A DNA stretch of 64,000 bases from Dyadobacter endophyticus (GCF_014641595.1 NZ_BMIA01000002.1:806001-870000), one strand, 5' to 3'. Positions 7,825 through 17,397 are shown, numbered from the stretch's first letter. The notes: generated by a model from the letters alone, not told the origin. Numbers and translations: made by a program.

Positions 7825-9039
7825 ATGACGATTACAATTGTGGGAGGCGGCGCTTCCGGTTTTATGGCAGCGATCACGGCTGCCGAGACGTTTCCGGCTG
7901 CTCAGATCACCATTCTGGAAAAGAGCAGGACGGTACTCAACAAGGTCCGCATTTCCGGCGGGGGAAGGTGTAACGTCACGCACCGCCCAAACGAACTGCG
8001 CCATTTTATCAAAAATTACCCCAGAGGTGAAAAGCTGCTCCGCAGGCTCCTTCCGCATTTCGACGCCGATGCTACCGTCGAGTGGTTTGAAAAAAGAGGC
8101 GTTAAGTTGAAAACCGAAGCCGACGGGCGCATGTTTCCCGTTTCTGATTCGTCCCATACCATTATTGAATGCCTTATTAAAGCAGCCCGAAACCTGGGGA
8201 TCGAGATCAGGACGAGCGTCAATGTCGGTTCGTTTCAAAAAAATGATCATGTGTTCACTTTGGAGATCACAAATGGAGAACCGATTTCGACCGATAGGTT
8301 ATTGATTGCGACCGGCGGCTATCCAAGAGCGGAAAGTTTTGACTGGTTGGAGGAGCATCGGCACGCAATCGTTTCTCCATTGCCTTCATTATTTACATTC
8401 AATACACCTGACAACTATTTGCTCCCGCTGGCTGGCGTTGCCGTGAAAGATGCATTGGTTAAAATAATGGGTACCAAACACGAATGGCAGGGGCCGTTGC
8501 TGATCACACACTGGGGTTTCAGCGGGCCAGCCGTACTGAAACTCTCCGCCTGGGGTGCACGCGACCTGGCAGAAAACGATTACCATTTTACTTGCCGGAT
8601 CAACTGGCTGCCGGAAATGAAGGAACAGGAAGTGCGTGATTTTCTGCTCGCAGAGAAAACTAATACTGCAAAACAGCAAATCGCTTCACACGCCAGGCTT
8701 GGCTTACCTGCACGGCTTTGGAAAGCATTTACCGAAAAGGCAGAGATCCCCGACACGTTGCGCTGGGGTGATGCGAGTCACAAAGTCCTGAACCGGATGA
8801 CTGAACTGCTGATGAACAGTCAGTTTGAGGTTAAAGGCAAAACCACTTTCAAAGAAGAGTTTGTAACCTGCGGCGGTATTGCATTGTCCGATATTGACCC
8901 TGAAACGCTGGAAAGCCGGTCGGTTCCCGGGCTTTTCTTCTCGGGAGAGGTAATCGACGTCGACGGTATTACGGGAGGCTTCAACTTCCAGAATGCCTGG
9001 ACAACCGGCTATATTGTCGGGAAAAACATTGGGCTTTAA
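7825..9039 (+). CDS. NAD(P)/FAD-dependent oxidoreductase, BaiN/HI0933 family
   Basis: A 404-residue flavoprotein. The N-terminus carries a dinucleotide-binding motif (VGGGASGFMAA), then KVRISGGGRCNVTH, the family's conserved glycine-rich and cysteine-containing segment. The C-terminus has the second FAD motif near VDGITGGFNFQNAW. Members of this family are widespread and mostly uncharacterised; a few act on bile acids or reduce unsaturated substrates, but nothing here points to a substrate. It is transcribed divergently from the saccharopine dehydrogenase gene and its stop overlaps the convergent uvrC stop by 4 bases. Confidence 0.88.
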   Translation: MTITIVGGGASGFMAAITAAETFPAAQITILEKSRTVLNKVRISGGGRCNVTHRPNELRHFIKNYPRGEKLLRRLLPHFDADATVEWFEKRGVKLKTEADGRMFPVSDSSHTIIECLIKAARNLGIEIRTSVNVGSFQKNDHVFTLEITNGEPISTDRLLIATGGYPRAESFDWLEEHRHAIVSPLPSLFTFNTPDNYLLPLAGVAVKDALVKIMGTKHEWQGPLLITHWGFSGPAVLKLSAWGARDLAENDYHFTCRINWLPEMKEQEVRDFLLAEKTNTAKQQIASHARLGLPARLWKAFTEKAEIPDTLRWGDASHKVLNRMTELLMNSQFEVKGKTTFKEEFVTCGGIALSDIDPETLESRSVPGLFFSGEVIDVDGITGGFNFQNAWTTGYIVGKNIGL

Positions 9040-10847
9040 TTCTCGGCCATCGTATCAAAATAGGCACGCACTTTTTTGGCACGGTCGAGGCCGATTAGGT
9101 CTGTCAGCGTTTCGAGCGTGCTTTCGCGAATGCCACGTACCGAGCCGAAATGTTTAAGCAACTTGGTAGCGGTCACTTTCCCTACCCCTACAACACCTTC
9201 CAGCTCGCTCACCAGGCTCGCCTTGCTGCGTTTATCGCGGTGGAAAGTAATGGCAAACCGGTGCGCTTCGTCGCGGATCTGCTGGATCAGTTTCAGCGAT
9301 TCCGACTTTTTATCGATATATAATGGCAGGGAATCTTCCGGAAAATAGATTTCTTCCAATCTTTTCGCAATACCGATAATGGGTACCTGCCCATAAATAC
9401 CCAGGCTTTTCAGCGCGTCACAAGCTGCTCCGAGCTGCCCCTTGCCCCCATCGACCACGATCAGATCAGGCAATGGCTGTTCCTCGGCAATCAGCCGCAA
9501 GTAACGCCGGCCCACGATCTCGTTCATCGACGCGAAGTCGTTAGGTCCCACCACTGTTTTGATATTGAAATGCCTGTAATCCTTCTTCGAGGGTTTCCCA
9601 TCCTTGAAGCAAACCATCGAAGCCACCGGATTGGTACCCTGAATGTTCGAGTTATCAAAGCATTCGATATGGCGCGGCAATGTCTTGATCTGTAAATCGG
9701 ATTTGAGGCGAATCAGCACGCGGTCTTTTTTCGAAGAGGTGGCAGATGCTTCCACTTCGCGGCGCTCGGCTTTTTCCCTTCTGAAATACATTACATTTTT
9801 CATGGACATATCGAGCAACTTCTTCTTGTCGCCGATTTGCGGAACAGTCACTTCCAGCCGCATGTCCAGATCCGGTTTCAGGTTCGAAATAAGCTCCTTC
9901 GCCTCCGAACCGTATGTAGAGCGCATTTCCACGATCATCATCGCCAGGATTTCCATGTCGCTTTCGTCGAGCTTCTTCTTCACTTCCAGCGTTTGGGTTG
10001 CCACCATGTAGCCCGCTTTTATTTTCATAAAATTCAGGTAAGCGGCTTCCTCATCGGAAACGATCGTGAGCACGTCGATATTCCCAATACGCGGGTTAAT
10101 GACCGTAGCTTTACTTTGAAAATTCGACAAATGCTCGATCTTCGTTTTCCAGGCATGGGCTCTCTCGAACGCCATTTGCTCGGCAGCTTCCAGCATTTTT
10201 TCTTTGAAATATTGCTGGGGCGACGATAAATTCCCCTTCAATATATGATGTACCTGCTCGATCTCCGCATTGTATTCGCCCTCTCCTTGCAAGCCTTCGC
10301 ACGGTCCTTTGCAATTACCAATGTGGTATTCCAGACAAACCTTAAATTTCCCGGCTTCGATATTTGGCTTCGTCAGCGGCAACTGGCACGAGCGGATCTG
10401 GTACAATGCCTTAAACATGTCCAGCAGCGTGTGCATCGAGCGCAAATTGGCGAACGGACCGTAAAAAGTACCTTTGGTACGGTCCATATTCCGCGTCGGA
10501 AATACGCGCGGGAAAGGCTCGTCGGTAATGCAGATGAACGGGTAGGTCTTATCGTCTTTGAGAAGGATATTGAATTTAGGCTGCAATTGTTTGATCAGCT
10601 GGTTTTCAAGCAGCAGTGCATCCCATTCGCTCAAAACGATGGTGTATTCGATCCTGCGGATCTGGCTCACGAGCCGTCTCGTCTTACGGTCGTGCTGGTT
10701 GTTTTTCAAAAAATAGCTCGAAACCCGATTGCGCAGGCTTTTCGCTTTTCCTACATATATCACCTCGCCCGTTTCATCGAAATACCGGTACACACCAGGA
10801 TCGAGAGGAATTTTGGCGAGTTCTTCTTTGTAATTGAATTCAGACAT
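9036..10847 (-). CDS. uvrC: Excinuclease ABC subunit C
   Basis: Nuclease subunit of UvrABC nucleotide excision repair, making the two incisions around a lesion. The N-terminal GIY-YIG nuclease spans roughly residues 15-95 (PGVYRYF, VIYVGKAKSLRNRV). Four cysteines at 154, 171, 179 and 183 fit the iron-sulphur cluster found in UvrC. A UVR motif lies near 210-245, the RNase H-like nuclease begins at HIECFDNSNIQG (Asp398), and a helix-hairpin-helix ends the protein (VGVGKVTATKLLKHFG). Length (603 aa) is normal. It is last in a minus-strand run with glycerate kinase, PBP and porW, 10 bases after glycerate kinase. Confidence 0.97.
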   Translation of the reverse strand: MSEFNYKEELAKIPLDPGVYRYFDETGEVIYVGKAKSLRNRVSSYFLKNNQHDRKTRRLVSQIRRIEYTIVLSEWDALLLENQLIKQLQPKFNILLKDDKTYPFICITDEPFPRVFPTRNMDRTKGTFYGPFANLRSMHTLLDMFKALYQIRSCQLPLTKPNIEAGKFKVCLEYHIGNCKGPCEGLQGEGEYNAEIEQVHHILKGNLSSPQQYFKEKMLEAAEQMAFERAHAWKTKIEHLSNFQSKATVINPRIGNIDVLTIVSDEEAAYLNFMKIKAGYMVATQTLEVKKKLDESDMEILAMMIVEMRSTYGSEAKELISNLKPDLDMRLEVTVPQIGDKKKLLDMSMKNVMYFRREKAERREVEASATSSKKDRVLIRLKSDLQIKTLPRHIECFDNSNIQGTNPVASMVCFKDGKPSKKDYRHFNIKTVVGPNDFASMNEIVGRRYLRLIAEEQPLPDLIVVDGGKGQLGAACDALKSLGIYGQVPIIGIAKRLEEIYFPEDSLPLYIDKKSESLKLIQQIRDEAHRFAITFHRDKRSKASLVSELEGVVGVGKVTATKLLKHFGSVRGIRESTLETLTDLIGLDRAKKVRAYFDTMAEN

Positions 10848-10857
10848 TGACTGTGAT

Positions 10858-12012
10858 TTAGGCCTTAACTGTGCCCCTATTGAAAAAAAACAACCGCATG
10901 AGTTGAAAAGTTGCGTCGCTTACGAGTTGGAATGCCTCATTTTGGGCTGCATTCAGGTCCATCGGGCGGTTAAGCACCGACACCGCATAGGTCATGCCTG
11001 CATCTTTGGCTTGCTCGGCAGTTATCTGCAAAGTACCGCAAACGACCGCCAGCGGCACCCGATGGCTTTTGCACAGTCCGGCGAGCCCTTTCACCACTTT
11101 ACCGGCCAGCGTCTGCTCATCCACCTTACCTTCACCGGTAATAACCAAATCCGCATTGGCCACCAGGGAAGCGATGTTGCATTGCTCCATTACAATGCTG
11201 ATGCCATCTTTGAGCACCGCATCCAGAAACCACATGCAACCAGCCCCCAGCCCGCCCGCAGCGCCTGCACCGGCTACCAGGCTCACGTCCCGCCCGAATG
11301 CGCGCGTAGCTACGTGTGCGAGGGTTTGTAGTCCATGGTCAAGTTGCACAACCATTTCAGTATCGGCGCCCTTCTGCGGACCGTATACAAATGCAGCACC
11401 TTCTTTCCCGAACAAGGGGTTTGTCACATCACAAGCTACCACTACCGAAACCAGTGCGAGCCTCGGATCCGCATTATGTGTGTCAATTGACGCGATTTTC
11501 CCGAGCGATTCACCATTCGGGAGCAATGTATGCCCTTCCGCATCCTTAAATGCATAACCAAGCGCTTCCGCCATGCCGATGCCGCCATCGGTCGTAGCAC
11601 TTCCGCCGATTCCGAGTATAATCTTCTTCACGCCCCGGTCCAATGCATCGACAAGGAGCTGCCCGGTCCCGAATGTGCTTGTGCGAAGCGGATTGCGCTC
11701 TTCGGTTTTCAGCAGGCCGAGGCCCGAAGCCGCGGCCATCTCGATAAATGCAACCTGATGGTCTTCTGAAAGGCCGTAAGTAGCTTTAATCGGTCGGTTC
11801 AGCGGGTCCAGGACCGTTACGCTCACTTCCGAGCCATTGGCTTGCCGCGTTAATATCTTCGAAGTGCCCTCGCCGCCGTCGGCCAGCGGGATCGCCGTCA
11901 CTTGTGCATTTGGATATGCCTTTTTGACGCCATTTGTTACGGCGTCGCACACTTCCGCAGCTTCCATCGAACCGCGAAACTTGTCAGGGGCAACGAGAAT
12001 ATTCACGGGCAA
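10858..12012 (-). CDS. Glycerate kinase (GlxK/GarK family)
   Basis: Phosphorylates D-glycerate, most likely to 2-phosphoglycerate, feeding lower glycolysis. The protein has the family opening (NILVAPDKFRGSMEAAE), the PLADGGEGT segment and GIGGSATTDGGIGMAEALG. Length (384 aa) is typical. There is no ATG: the frame can start at TTG 12012 or at GTG 12006, the latter giving the usual M-N-I-L-V-A-P beginning and being my preference. It follows the class A PBP gene by 13 bases and precedes uvrC by 10, in an operon-like run. Confidence 0.92.
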   Translation of the reverse strand: MPVNILVAPDKFRGSMEAAEVCDAVTNGVKKAYPNAQVTAIPLADGGEGTSKILTRQANGSEVSVTVLDPLNRPIKATYGLSEDHQVAFIEMAAASGLGLLKTEERNPLRTSTFGTGQLLVDALDRGVKKIILGIGGSATTDGGIGMAEALGYAFKDAEGHTLLPNGESLGKIASIDTHNADPRLALVSVVVACDVTNPLFGKEGAAFVYGPQKGADTEMVVQLDHGLQTLAHVATRAFGRDVSLVAGAGAAGGLGAGCMWFLDAVLKDGISIVMEQCNIASLVANADLVITGEGKVDEQTLAGKVVKGLAGLCKSHRVPLAVVCGTLQITAEQAKDAGMTYAVSVLNRPMDLNAAQNEAFQLVSDATFQLMRLFFFNRGTVKA

Positions 12013-12025
12013 AGGGCTAAGTGGG

Positions 12026-14323
12026 TCAGAATAAAACGCCCTCGTCGTCGGACCGCGACGGCGGGATGTAGGTATCGGTACTATCGGTTGTTACGCCACC
12101 GCATTCCCGGACGTAATTTTCAGGTTTATTAAATGGCATTTTACGATACTGTACCAATGTTGGATCGGCGTATACTTTCTGCATAAACAACCCCCAGGCC
12201 GGCATCGCAATGCGCCCACCCTGCCCGTAAGCAATGGTACGAAAGTGAATGGCACGGTCTTCGCCTCCTACCCAGATACCCGACACCAGGTTTTGCGTCA
12301 TCCCCATGAACCACCCATCGGAGTAGTTCGAAGTAGTACCGGTCTTGGCAGCAATCTCATTACCCTCCGTCACACCGTATTGCCGCAGGCGGCCAGCCGT
12401 TCCTCCCGGATCTTCCACCGCACCACGCATCAGATACAACATATTATAAGCCATGTTTTCGCTGATCTCCTGGTTTTGCTTCTGGAAGAACTCCTGCAAT
12501 ACATTACCGTAGCGGTCTTCGATGCGCAGGATCGTCATCGGCTCCGTTCTATGGCCGCCATTCGCAAATGCGCAGTAGGCGCCAACCATTTCGTACACCG
12601 ACACATCGCTGATACCCAGGCAGAGAGAAGGCACTTCCTGCAATTTGGAAGTAATACCGAGCTTATGCGCATATTCCACCACGGCTTTGGGCCGTACCAT
12701 TTTCATCAGGTAAGCACTCACCGTGTTCACCGATTTCCCCAACGCCTGCCGTAACGACAGCGACTGGTAAGAATATTTGTTATTGGAATTGTGCGGCGAC
12801 CATCCTCCCGGCACACCGTCGGATAAGCCGAAGTAAACCGGCTGGTCGGTCACATGGTCACAGGGGGTCAGGAAGTTTTTGTCCAAAGCCGAAACGTAAA
12901 CGAATGGCTTAAAAGTAGAACCCGGCTGCCGCGATCCCTGTTTTACGTGGTCGTATTTGAAATATTTAAAATTAATACCTCCCACCCACGCCTTCACGTG
13001 CCCGTTACGCGGGTCCATGGACATCATGCCCGCGCGCAGGAAGCGTTTGTAGTAGGCAATGGAATCCAGCGGGCTCATCGTCACTTCCTTCTCTCCATTC
13101 CAGGTAAAAACCTTCATTTTGTAAGGTTTCTTCATAATCTTCCAGGCTGCTTCCTCGCCCAGGTCTCTTTTCAGGGAAATAAAGTGCGGGGAGCGTTTTG
13201 CCGCGGTCCTGATAAAACCCGGTATTTCCTTTCCATTGTCGAAAGTCCAGGGGTTGCGGCCTTTCCAATGCTCGTCAAACAGCTTTTGCTGCGTTTTCAT
13301 ATGCTCGGTCAATGCCGTTTCCTGGTAGCGTTGCATACGCGAGTCGATGGTCGTGTAAATGCGCAGACCACTCGTATAAAGATCGAGATCGGTATCGTGT
13401 TCTTCGTTGTAGAGCTTAACCCAGCTTTTGAGGTACCCCCGCATAGACTCTCGGAAGTAGGGTGCCAGGCCGGTATTGTGGCTGTCGATCGTAAAATTCA
13501 ATCCCAGCGACTTCTCTTTGTATTTGTTAAAATCTTCCTCGCGGATGTAATCATATTTATACATCTGCGCCAAAACCGTATTTCTTCGGTTCAATGCATT
13601 GGTAGGGAAGCGTAATGGGTTAAATAGCGTCGGGTTTTGCAGCATACCCACGAGTAATGCGGCTTCGGTCACATTAAGGTCCCAGGGTTCTTTGTCGAAA
13701 TAGGTTTTGGAAGCGACTTTGATACCATATGTATTGTTACCAAAAGAGACCGTGTTCAGGTACATCTGCATGATTTCCTGCTTTGTATACTTCCTTTCCA
13801 ACACCACCGCCAACACCCATTCCTTCGTTTTGGCGATCACAATGCGCACCATCGGAATCTTGCCCAACAGTCCTTCGTACTCTTCCGAGCGTGTATTGAA
13901 AAGGTTTTTAGCAACCTGCTGCGTGAGCGTACTGCCACCGCCGGAGCTCGAACTTCCCGAAACGACACCTTTAAAAACCCGCGCAAGGCTTCGCGGGTCG
14001 ATTCCCGAGTGGTTTACAAAACGGGCGTCCTCGGTCGCAACGAGCGCATCGATCAGATTAGGGGAAATTTGTGCGATGTCGATGGGTGTCCTGTTCTCGA
14101 AAAAATACTTACCCAACGACTTGCCATCCTCGCTGATAAGCTCCGATGCCAGCTCGCTCTTCGGGTTTTCGAGCGTTTTCAGGTCCGGCATGTCGCCGAA
14201 CAACCACAAAAAGTTAAAGCTAACGGCAACAATGTAGAATATGATCAGACCCAGTCCCAAGCCAACAAACCGCCAGAGACGGACAATGGTACGCCGATAC
14301 TTTCCGGGTTGCAATTCAATCAT
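12026..14323 (-). CDS. Class A penicillin-binding protein (transglycosylase/transpeptidase, PBP1A-like)
   Basis: Bifunctional peptidoglycan synthase with an N-terminal membrane anchor (GLGLGLIIFYIVAVSF). The glycosyltransferase 51 domain shows the catalytic Glu in VATEDARF and the GGSTLTQQVAKNL motif. The transpeptidase domain has SxxK in PGSTFKPF, SxN in KSVNTVS and KTGTT. Start ATG 14323 gives 765 residues; an upstream TTG at 14356 would add eleven residues and is less likely. The gene sits between the PorW-like lipoprotein gene and glycerate kinase on the same strand. Confidence 0.95.
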   Translation of the reverse strand: MIELQPGKYRRTIVRLWRFVGLGLGLIIFYIVAVSFNFLWLFGDMPDLKTLENPKSELASELISEDGKSLGKYFFENRTPIDIAQISPNLIDALVATEDARFVNHSGIDPRSLARVFKGVVSGSSSSGGGSTLTQQVAKNLFNTRSEEYEGLLGKIPMVRIVIAKTKEWVLAVVLERKYTKQEIMQMYLNTVSFGNNTYGIKVASKTYFDKEPWDLNVTEAALLVGMLQNPTLFNPLRFPTNALNRRNTVLAQMYKYDYIREEDFNKYKEKSLGLNFTIDSHNTGLAPYFRESMRGYLKSWVKLYNEEHDTDLDLYTSGLRIYTTIDSRMQRYQETALTEHMKTQQKLFDEHWKGRNPWTFDNGKEIPGFIRTAAKRSPHFISLKRDLGEEAAWKIMKKPYKMKVFTWNGEKEVTMSPLDSIAYYKRFLRAGMMSMDPRNGHVKAWVGGINFKYFKYDHVKQGSRQPGSTFKPFVYVSALDKNFLTPCDHVTDQPVYFGLSDGVPGGWSPHNSNNKYSYQSLSLRQALGKSVNTVSAYLMKMVRPKAVVEYAHKLGITSKLQEVPSLCLGISDVSVYEMVGAYCAFANGGHRTEPMTILRIEDRYGNVLQEFFQKQNQEISENMAYNMLYLMRGAVEDPGGTAGRLRQYGVTEGNEIAAKTGTTSNYSDGWFMGMTQNLVSGIWVGGEDRAIHFRTIAYGQGGRIAMPAWGLFMQKVYADPTLVQYRKMPFNKPENYVRECGGVTTDSTDTYIPPSRSDDEGVLF

Positions 14324-14374
14324 AGATGTGGGGTGATAGGTTACTGGAAAAGGCAAATATACAATTTCAGCCTA

Positions 14375-16579
14375 TTATCTTTTGCCCATGGACAGGGAAT
14401 TGAATTCCTGCATTTCTTTCAGGCGCGGAAGGTAGATACTCGTTGGATAAAGCCGCATAAACTCCGTAATGGCCTGACCGTACGCTTCTTTACCCCTTAC
14501 CTTTCCTATCAGAAAAACGCGTAATAATGCAAATTTATCCTCCATGGAGCTTCCTTTGTAGGACGGCAGGTTTTTCTCGATGTCTTCCAGCGCTTTGGTA
14601 TAATCGCCATCCGCATAGAGCTTATAAGCAGCCTCGTATTCCTTCGTGGCATTACCGGATGTGCCGCCGGTATCAGTGGATTTATTGACCAGCCTCGCGT
14701 AAGTGGACGTCGGGTATTCGCTCAGCAGCTTTGATTTCCAGGATTCTTTCTGAGCGGTATTCTCTTCGTTGCTCAGGAAAAGCAGGTAATAGATCTCGTC
14801 CTTGTACTGCGTTTTGGGATATTCCGACAGCACTCGTTCAAATGCTGCTATTGCGCGGTGGGATTCTTTCAGGTCGAACCGATAGATCTTGCCGAGATTG
14901 TAAAGTGCGTCTTCTTTCTTCTTCTGGGATACCGCAAATGCAGTATCCGACAGCGGGACATCTTTTTTCAGCAATGCATGCACCTGGTCCCACTCCGGCG
15001 TACCTTTTTTCAAGCCGGTATTCTCCTGTTGCGTTTGCGCGACTCCGGTGCTATCGGTGCCACTTGCTGCATTATTCCCCGCGAGTGTACGCAGTGGTCG
15101 GCTACTCCGACGCCAGTCGTCTTCCAGCGGACGGTTCCCCCACGCTCTTTTAAAGTCTATTTTGCCTTTGCTGACCAATGCCGGGTCATACAATTCCCAA
15201 CGACGCTCGCCGCCGGTTACCAACGGATTTCCCCCGCCTTGCTGCAAGCTTGCATTTTGGGCAGCTATTTGTGCTTTTCTTGCTTTTTCTTCCTCTTCCA
15301 GCCGTTTTTTCTCTTTGGCCTCGATAATCCCGTCGATTTTGTTGTCCAATGCAGCCGGGTTCATTTTAGCCAATCGTTGCAGGCTATCCTCGGTCGAAAC
15401 AACTGTGTATTGTGTCACGAAATTATCCAGTGCGCGTTTTCTATCGGCCACGAGACGGTATTCGGGTGCTTCCTGGGGAAGAATGGCCAATGCACTATCG
15501 TAATAAGCTTTGGACATTTCGAAATTTTCGAGCGATTCATACTCGATCCGCGCCAGTTGCAGGTAAGTGTAGGCCTTTTGCTGCATATTGCCCTTCGAGG
15601 CGGCGGCGGCTTTTTGCAAATAGCTTACCGCCTCGGGAATCTGCTTTTTATGCTCCGCCAGCAAGCCCATTGTAAAAAATACGTGGTCTTTCAGGTCGTC
15701 GTTTTTGCGGTCTTTCAGCATTTTGTCGAAGCCCACATTGGTAAGGTCGCGTTCCGGATTCAGCACCACCTCATTTTGCAATGAATTCATGCTTGAATAA
15801 AAGCCGAGGTCGTAGCTGGGCTTATTCTTGTTTACACTTTTATAGTGCCTGTTGGCAAGCGCATATTGCCCTAACCGATCGTACATCTGTGCCGCTGCAA
15901 AATGAATGCGGGCAGTTTCAGTAGATTTTTTCAAAAGCGGAAATGTTTCTTCCAGGATGGCCACCGCAGTGAGATACTCCCCGTTCTGCTGGTGCAGGTA
16001 TGCTTTGGTTAGGTAAAAATCGCGTTGCGAAGTTTTGTTCAACGGCTGCTGGCTCAGGTATTCTGCCACACCTAATGCATTGGAATAGTCCTTGTGCTCG
16101 ATGTAGGCCCGCATAAGCAGGATCAGCGCATTATTCTTGTCGTCGTCGTCGCGCCCGTTGGCATATACGTAACGCAGCGCTTCCAGCCCGTCGGCCCATT
16201 GTCCGAGGTATAACCTGGCTTTGCCCAAAAGAATATAGCTATTGTCAATCCATTTGCTGTTCTGATGCTTTTCAGCCACGATGGACGCCTTTTTGATGGC
16301 GTCCAGTAACTTCGGCTTCACTGCCTGGGCGAGGACAGAATCCATCGGAAGCAGTATCGGAAGCAGCTGATTATAATTCTCTTTGTAACCCTTCCTCATC
16401 TCAAACTCCGCATCCGCCATATTCTGCTCAGCCATGAAATACGCATTGTACCGGGCAGCGATATTGTGGAAAGTGATTGCCCCGGGCCGTGAACTGTACT
16501 GCGAACAGGCAGCCACGACGATGATCATGACAAGTAGCGGTAATGTGCGTCGGGTATAGAAGGTTAAACGGTCGATCAC
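14375..16579 (-). CDS. porW: Type IX secretion system lipoprotein PorW/SprE-like, TPR protein
   Basis: A 734-residue lipoprotein. The N-terminus is a short positive segment, a hydrophobic stretch and a lipobox ending at Cys25 (IIVVAACSQ). It is followed by the conserved FHNIAARYNAYF segment that I associate with PorW/SprE, then many TPR-like helical repeats, a charged low-complexity linker near 425-510 and more TPRs. In Flavobacterium and Porphyromonas this protein is needed for type IX secretion and gliding, linking the outer-membrane translocon to the motor. Start is GTG 16579; no ATG lies upstream in frame. Promoter-like DNA is at 16621-16628. A general TPR lipoprotein is the alternative. 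Confidence 0.78.
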   Translation of the reverse strand: MIDRLTFYTRRTLPLLVMIIVVAACSQYSSRPGAITFHNIAARYNAYFMAEQNMADAEFEMRKGYKENYNQLLPILLPMDSVLAQAVKPKLLDAIKKASIVAEKHQNSKWIDNSYILLGKARLYLGQWADGLEALRYVYANGRDDDDKNNALILLMRAYIEHKDYSNALGVAEYLSQQPLNKTSQRDFYLTKAYLHQQNGEYLTAVAILEETFPLLKKSTETARIHFAAAQMYDRLGQYALANRHYKSVNKNKPSYDLGFYSSMNSLQNEVVLNPERDLTNVGFDKMLKDRKNDDLKDHVFFTMGLLAEHKKQIPEAVSYLQKAAAASKGNMQQKAYTYLQLARIEYESLENFEMSKAYYDSALAILPQEAPEYRLVADRKRALDNFVTQYTVVSTEDSLQRLAKMNPAALDNKIDGIIEAKEKKRLEEEEKARKAQIAAQNASLQQGGGNPLVTGGERRWELYDPALVSKGKIDFKRAWGNRPLEDDWRRSSRPLRTLAGNNAASGTDSTGVAQTQQENTGLKKGTPEWDQVHALLKKDVPLSDTAFAVSQKKKEDALYNLGKIYRFDLKESHRAIAAFERVLSEYPKTQYKDEIYYLLFLSNEENTAQKESWKSKLLSEYPTSTYARLVNKSTDTGGTSGNATKEYEAAYKLYADGDYTKALEDIEKNLPSYKGSSMEDKFALLRVFLIGKVRGKEAYGQAITEFMRLYPTSIYLPRLKEMQEFNSLSMGKR

Positions 16580-16620
16580 GAAATTGACTTTATGGGGTGT
16601 TCCTCTTTCTGTCAGGTTTG

Positions 16621-16628
16621 CAAACCTA
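16621..16628 (-). promoter_or_regulatory. Candidate -7 promoter element of porW within a palindrome
   Basis: TAGGTTTG on the minus strand is a perfect TAnnTTTG match, predicting a leader of about 35 bases before the GTG start. It is half of the 14-bp palindrome AGGTTTGCAAACCT (16615-16628). No clear -33 box at ideal spacing. Confidence 0.4.
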
Positions 16629-16677
16629 AAACGGTATTTTCAATAAATACGTATCGAAGGTACTGCCATTTGCAAAA

Positions 16678-16711
16678 TTTGAAGCAATTTTACCACGATA
16701 TTCTACCATTG
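16678..16711 (+). promoter_or_regulatory. Candidate promoter of the atp operon
   Basis: TTTG (16678-16681), a 22-base spacer and TACCATTG (16704-16711), one mismatch from the Bacteroidota -7 consensus. The predicted start falls at the beginning of the ACCGAGT repeat block. Confidence 0.3.
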
Positions 16712-16716
16712 TTTTC

Positions 16717-16761
16717 ACCGAGTCTTCGACCGAGTTAGTCAACCGAGTTTTTCGACCGAGT
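16717..16761. repeat. Four direct copies of ACCGAGT upstream of the atp operon
   Basis: The heptamer ACCGAGT begins at 16717, 16729, 16742 and 16755, a period of 12-13 bases, so successive copies are slightly over one helical turn apart. Copies 2 and 4 share the longer form TTCGACCGAGTT, 26 bases apart. The block ends 29 bases before the atpZ start codon. It could be an operator array, a leader-RNA element, or a small duplication; the sequence alone does not decide. Confidence 0.85.
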
Positions 16762-16790
16762 TTTACAATCCAACCGGAAACAGCTGAATT

Positions 16791-17015
16791 ATGGGAGATC
16801 CTAAAATACCTGTGGATAAAGGCCAGTCATCGCGCTTTCTGAAATACTCGGGGATGGCGATGCAAATGCTGGGCACTATATTGGTGTTCACTTACGGCGG
16901 CTATAAGCTCGACGAGTGGCAGCAGAACAAGGTCCCGGTATGGACGCTCGTGCTCTCGCTGACCTCCATCGGAGCGTCGCTATACCTTTTGATAAGAAGT
17001 TTTACCAAGCAATAA
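16791..17015 (+). CDS. atpZ: AtpZ/AtpI-like F0F1 ATPase accessory protein
   Basis: A 74-residue protein with two predicted membrane segments (MAMQMLGTILVFTYGGY and VWTLVLSLTSIGASLYLLI) joined by a short KLDEWQQNK loop, the AtpZ layout. AtpZ proteins help assemble the c-ring or supply Mg2+ and usually head the atp operon, as here. ATG 16791 is the only sensible start. The four-copy ACCGAGT repeat lies just upstream. Confidence 0.85.
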   Translation: MGDPKIPVDKGQSSRFLKYSGMAMQMLGTILVFTYGGYKLDEWQQNKVPVWTLVLSLTSIGASLYLLIRSFTKQ

Positions 17016-17037
17016 TCCCCGCCCCCGGCACCCCGGC

Positions 17038-17397
17038 ATGTTACGTACCCTGATCGCAACCATTTTGCTCGGAATTGTATTTTTCCTTGCTCAAAGATTT
17101 CACGCGGATTCTTTCCTGCATCCTTATATATGGTACATTCTCGTATTCTTTTTCGGACTGGCTTTTATGGTCCACCGGCTCATGGAGTTTGGAATGCGGA
17201 ACAAGCGTGAGAAATTTGTCACATTTTACATTTCCAGCATCGTTGCACGCATTATTCTGAGCATCATTTTCATCGGTCTGTTTTTGTATAGAGGGCTAAC
17301 TGATTCATTCCTATTCGTTATCAACTTTTTTGCACTCTATTTATTTTATACATGCTTTGAAATATATGGTTTGTATCGTAACTTGCGCCGCGATTGA
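17038..17397 (+). CDS. Small integral membrane protein of the atp operon (AtpI-like position)
   Basis: A 119-residue protein that is mostly hydrophobic, with about four membrane helices and a short basic loop (GMRNKREKF) in the middle, ending in a basic tail. I do not recognise a named family with certainty. Its place between atpZ and the subunit a gene is where AtpI or another F0 assembly factor is usually encoded, so a role in F0 assembly is inferred from context. It is 22 bases after atpZ and 24 bases before atpB. Confidence 0.72.
   Translation: MLRTLIATILLGIVFFLAQRFHADSFLHPYIWYILVFFFGLAFMVHRLMEFGMRNKREKFVTFYISSIVARIILSIIFIGLFLYRGLTDSFLFVINFFALYLFYTCFEIYGLYRNLRRD

Noticed and set aside
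14858..15784. A 308-residue open frame on the plus strand
   Set aside because: Antisense to the porW-like gene; Phe/Leu/Cys-rich composition of a shadow frame.
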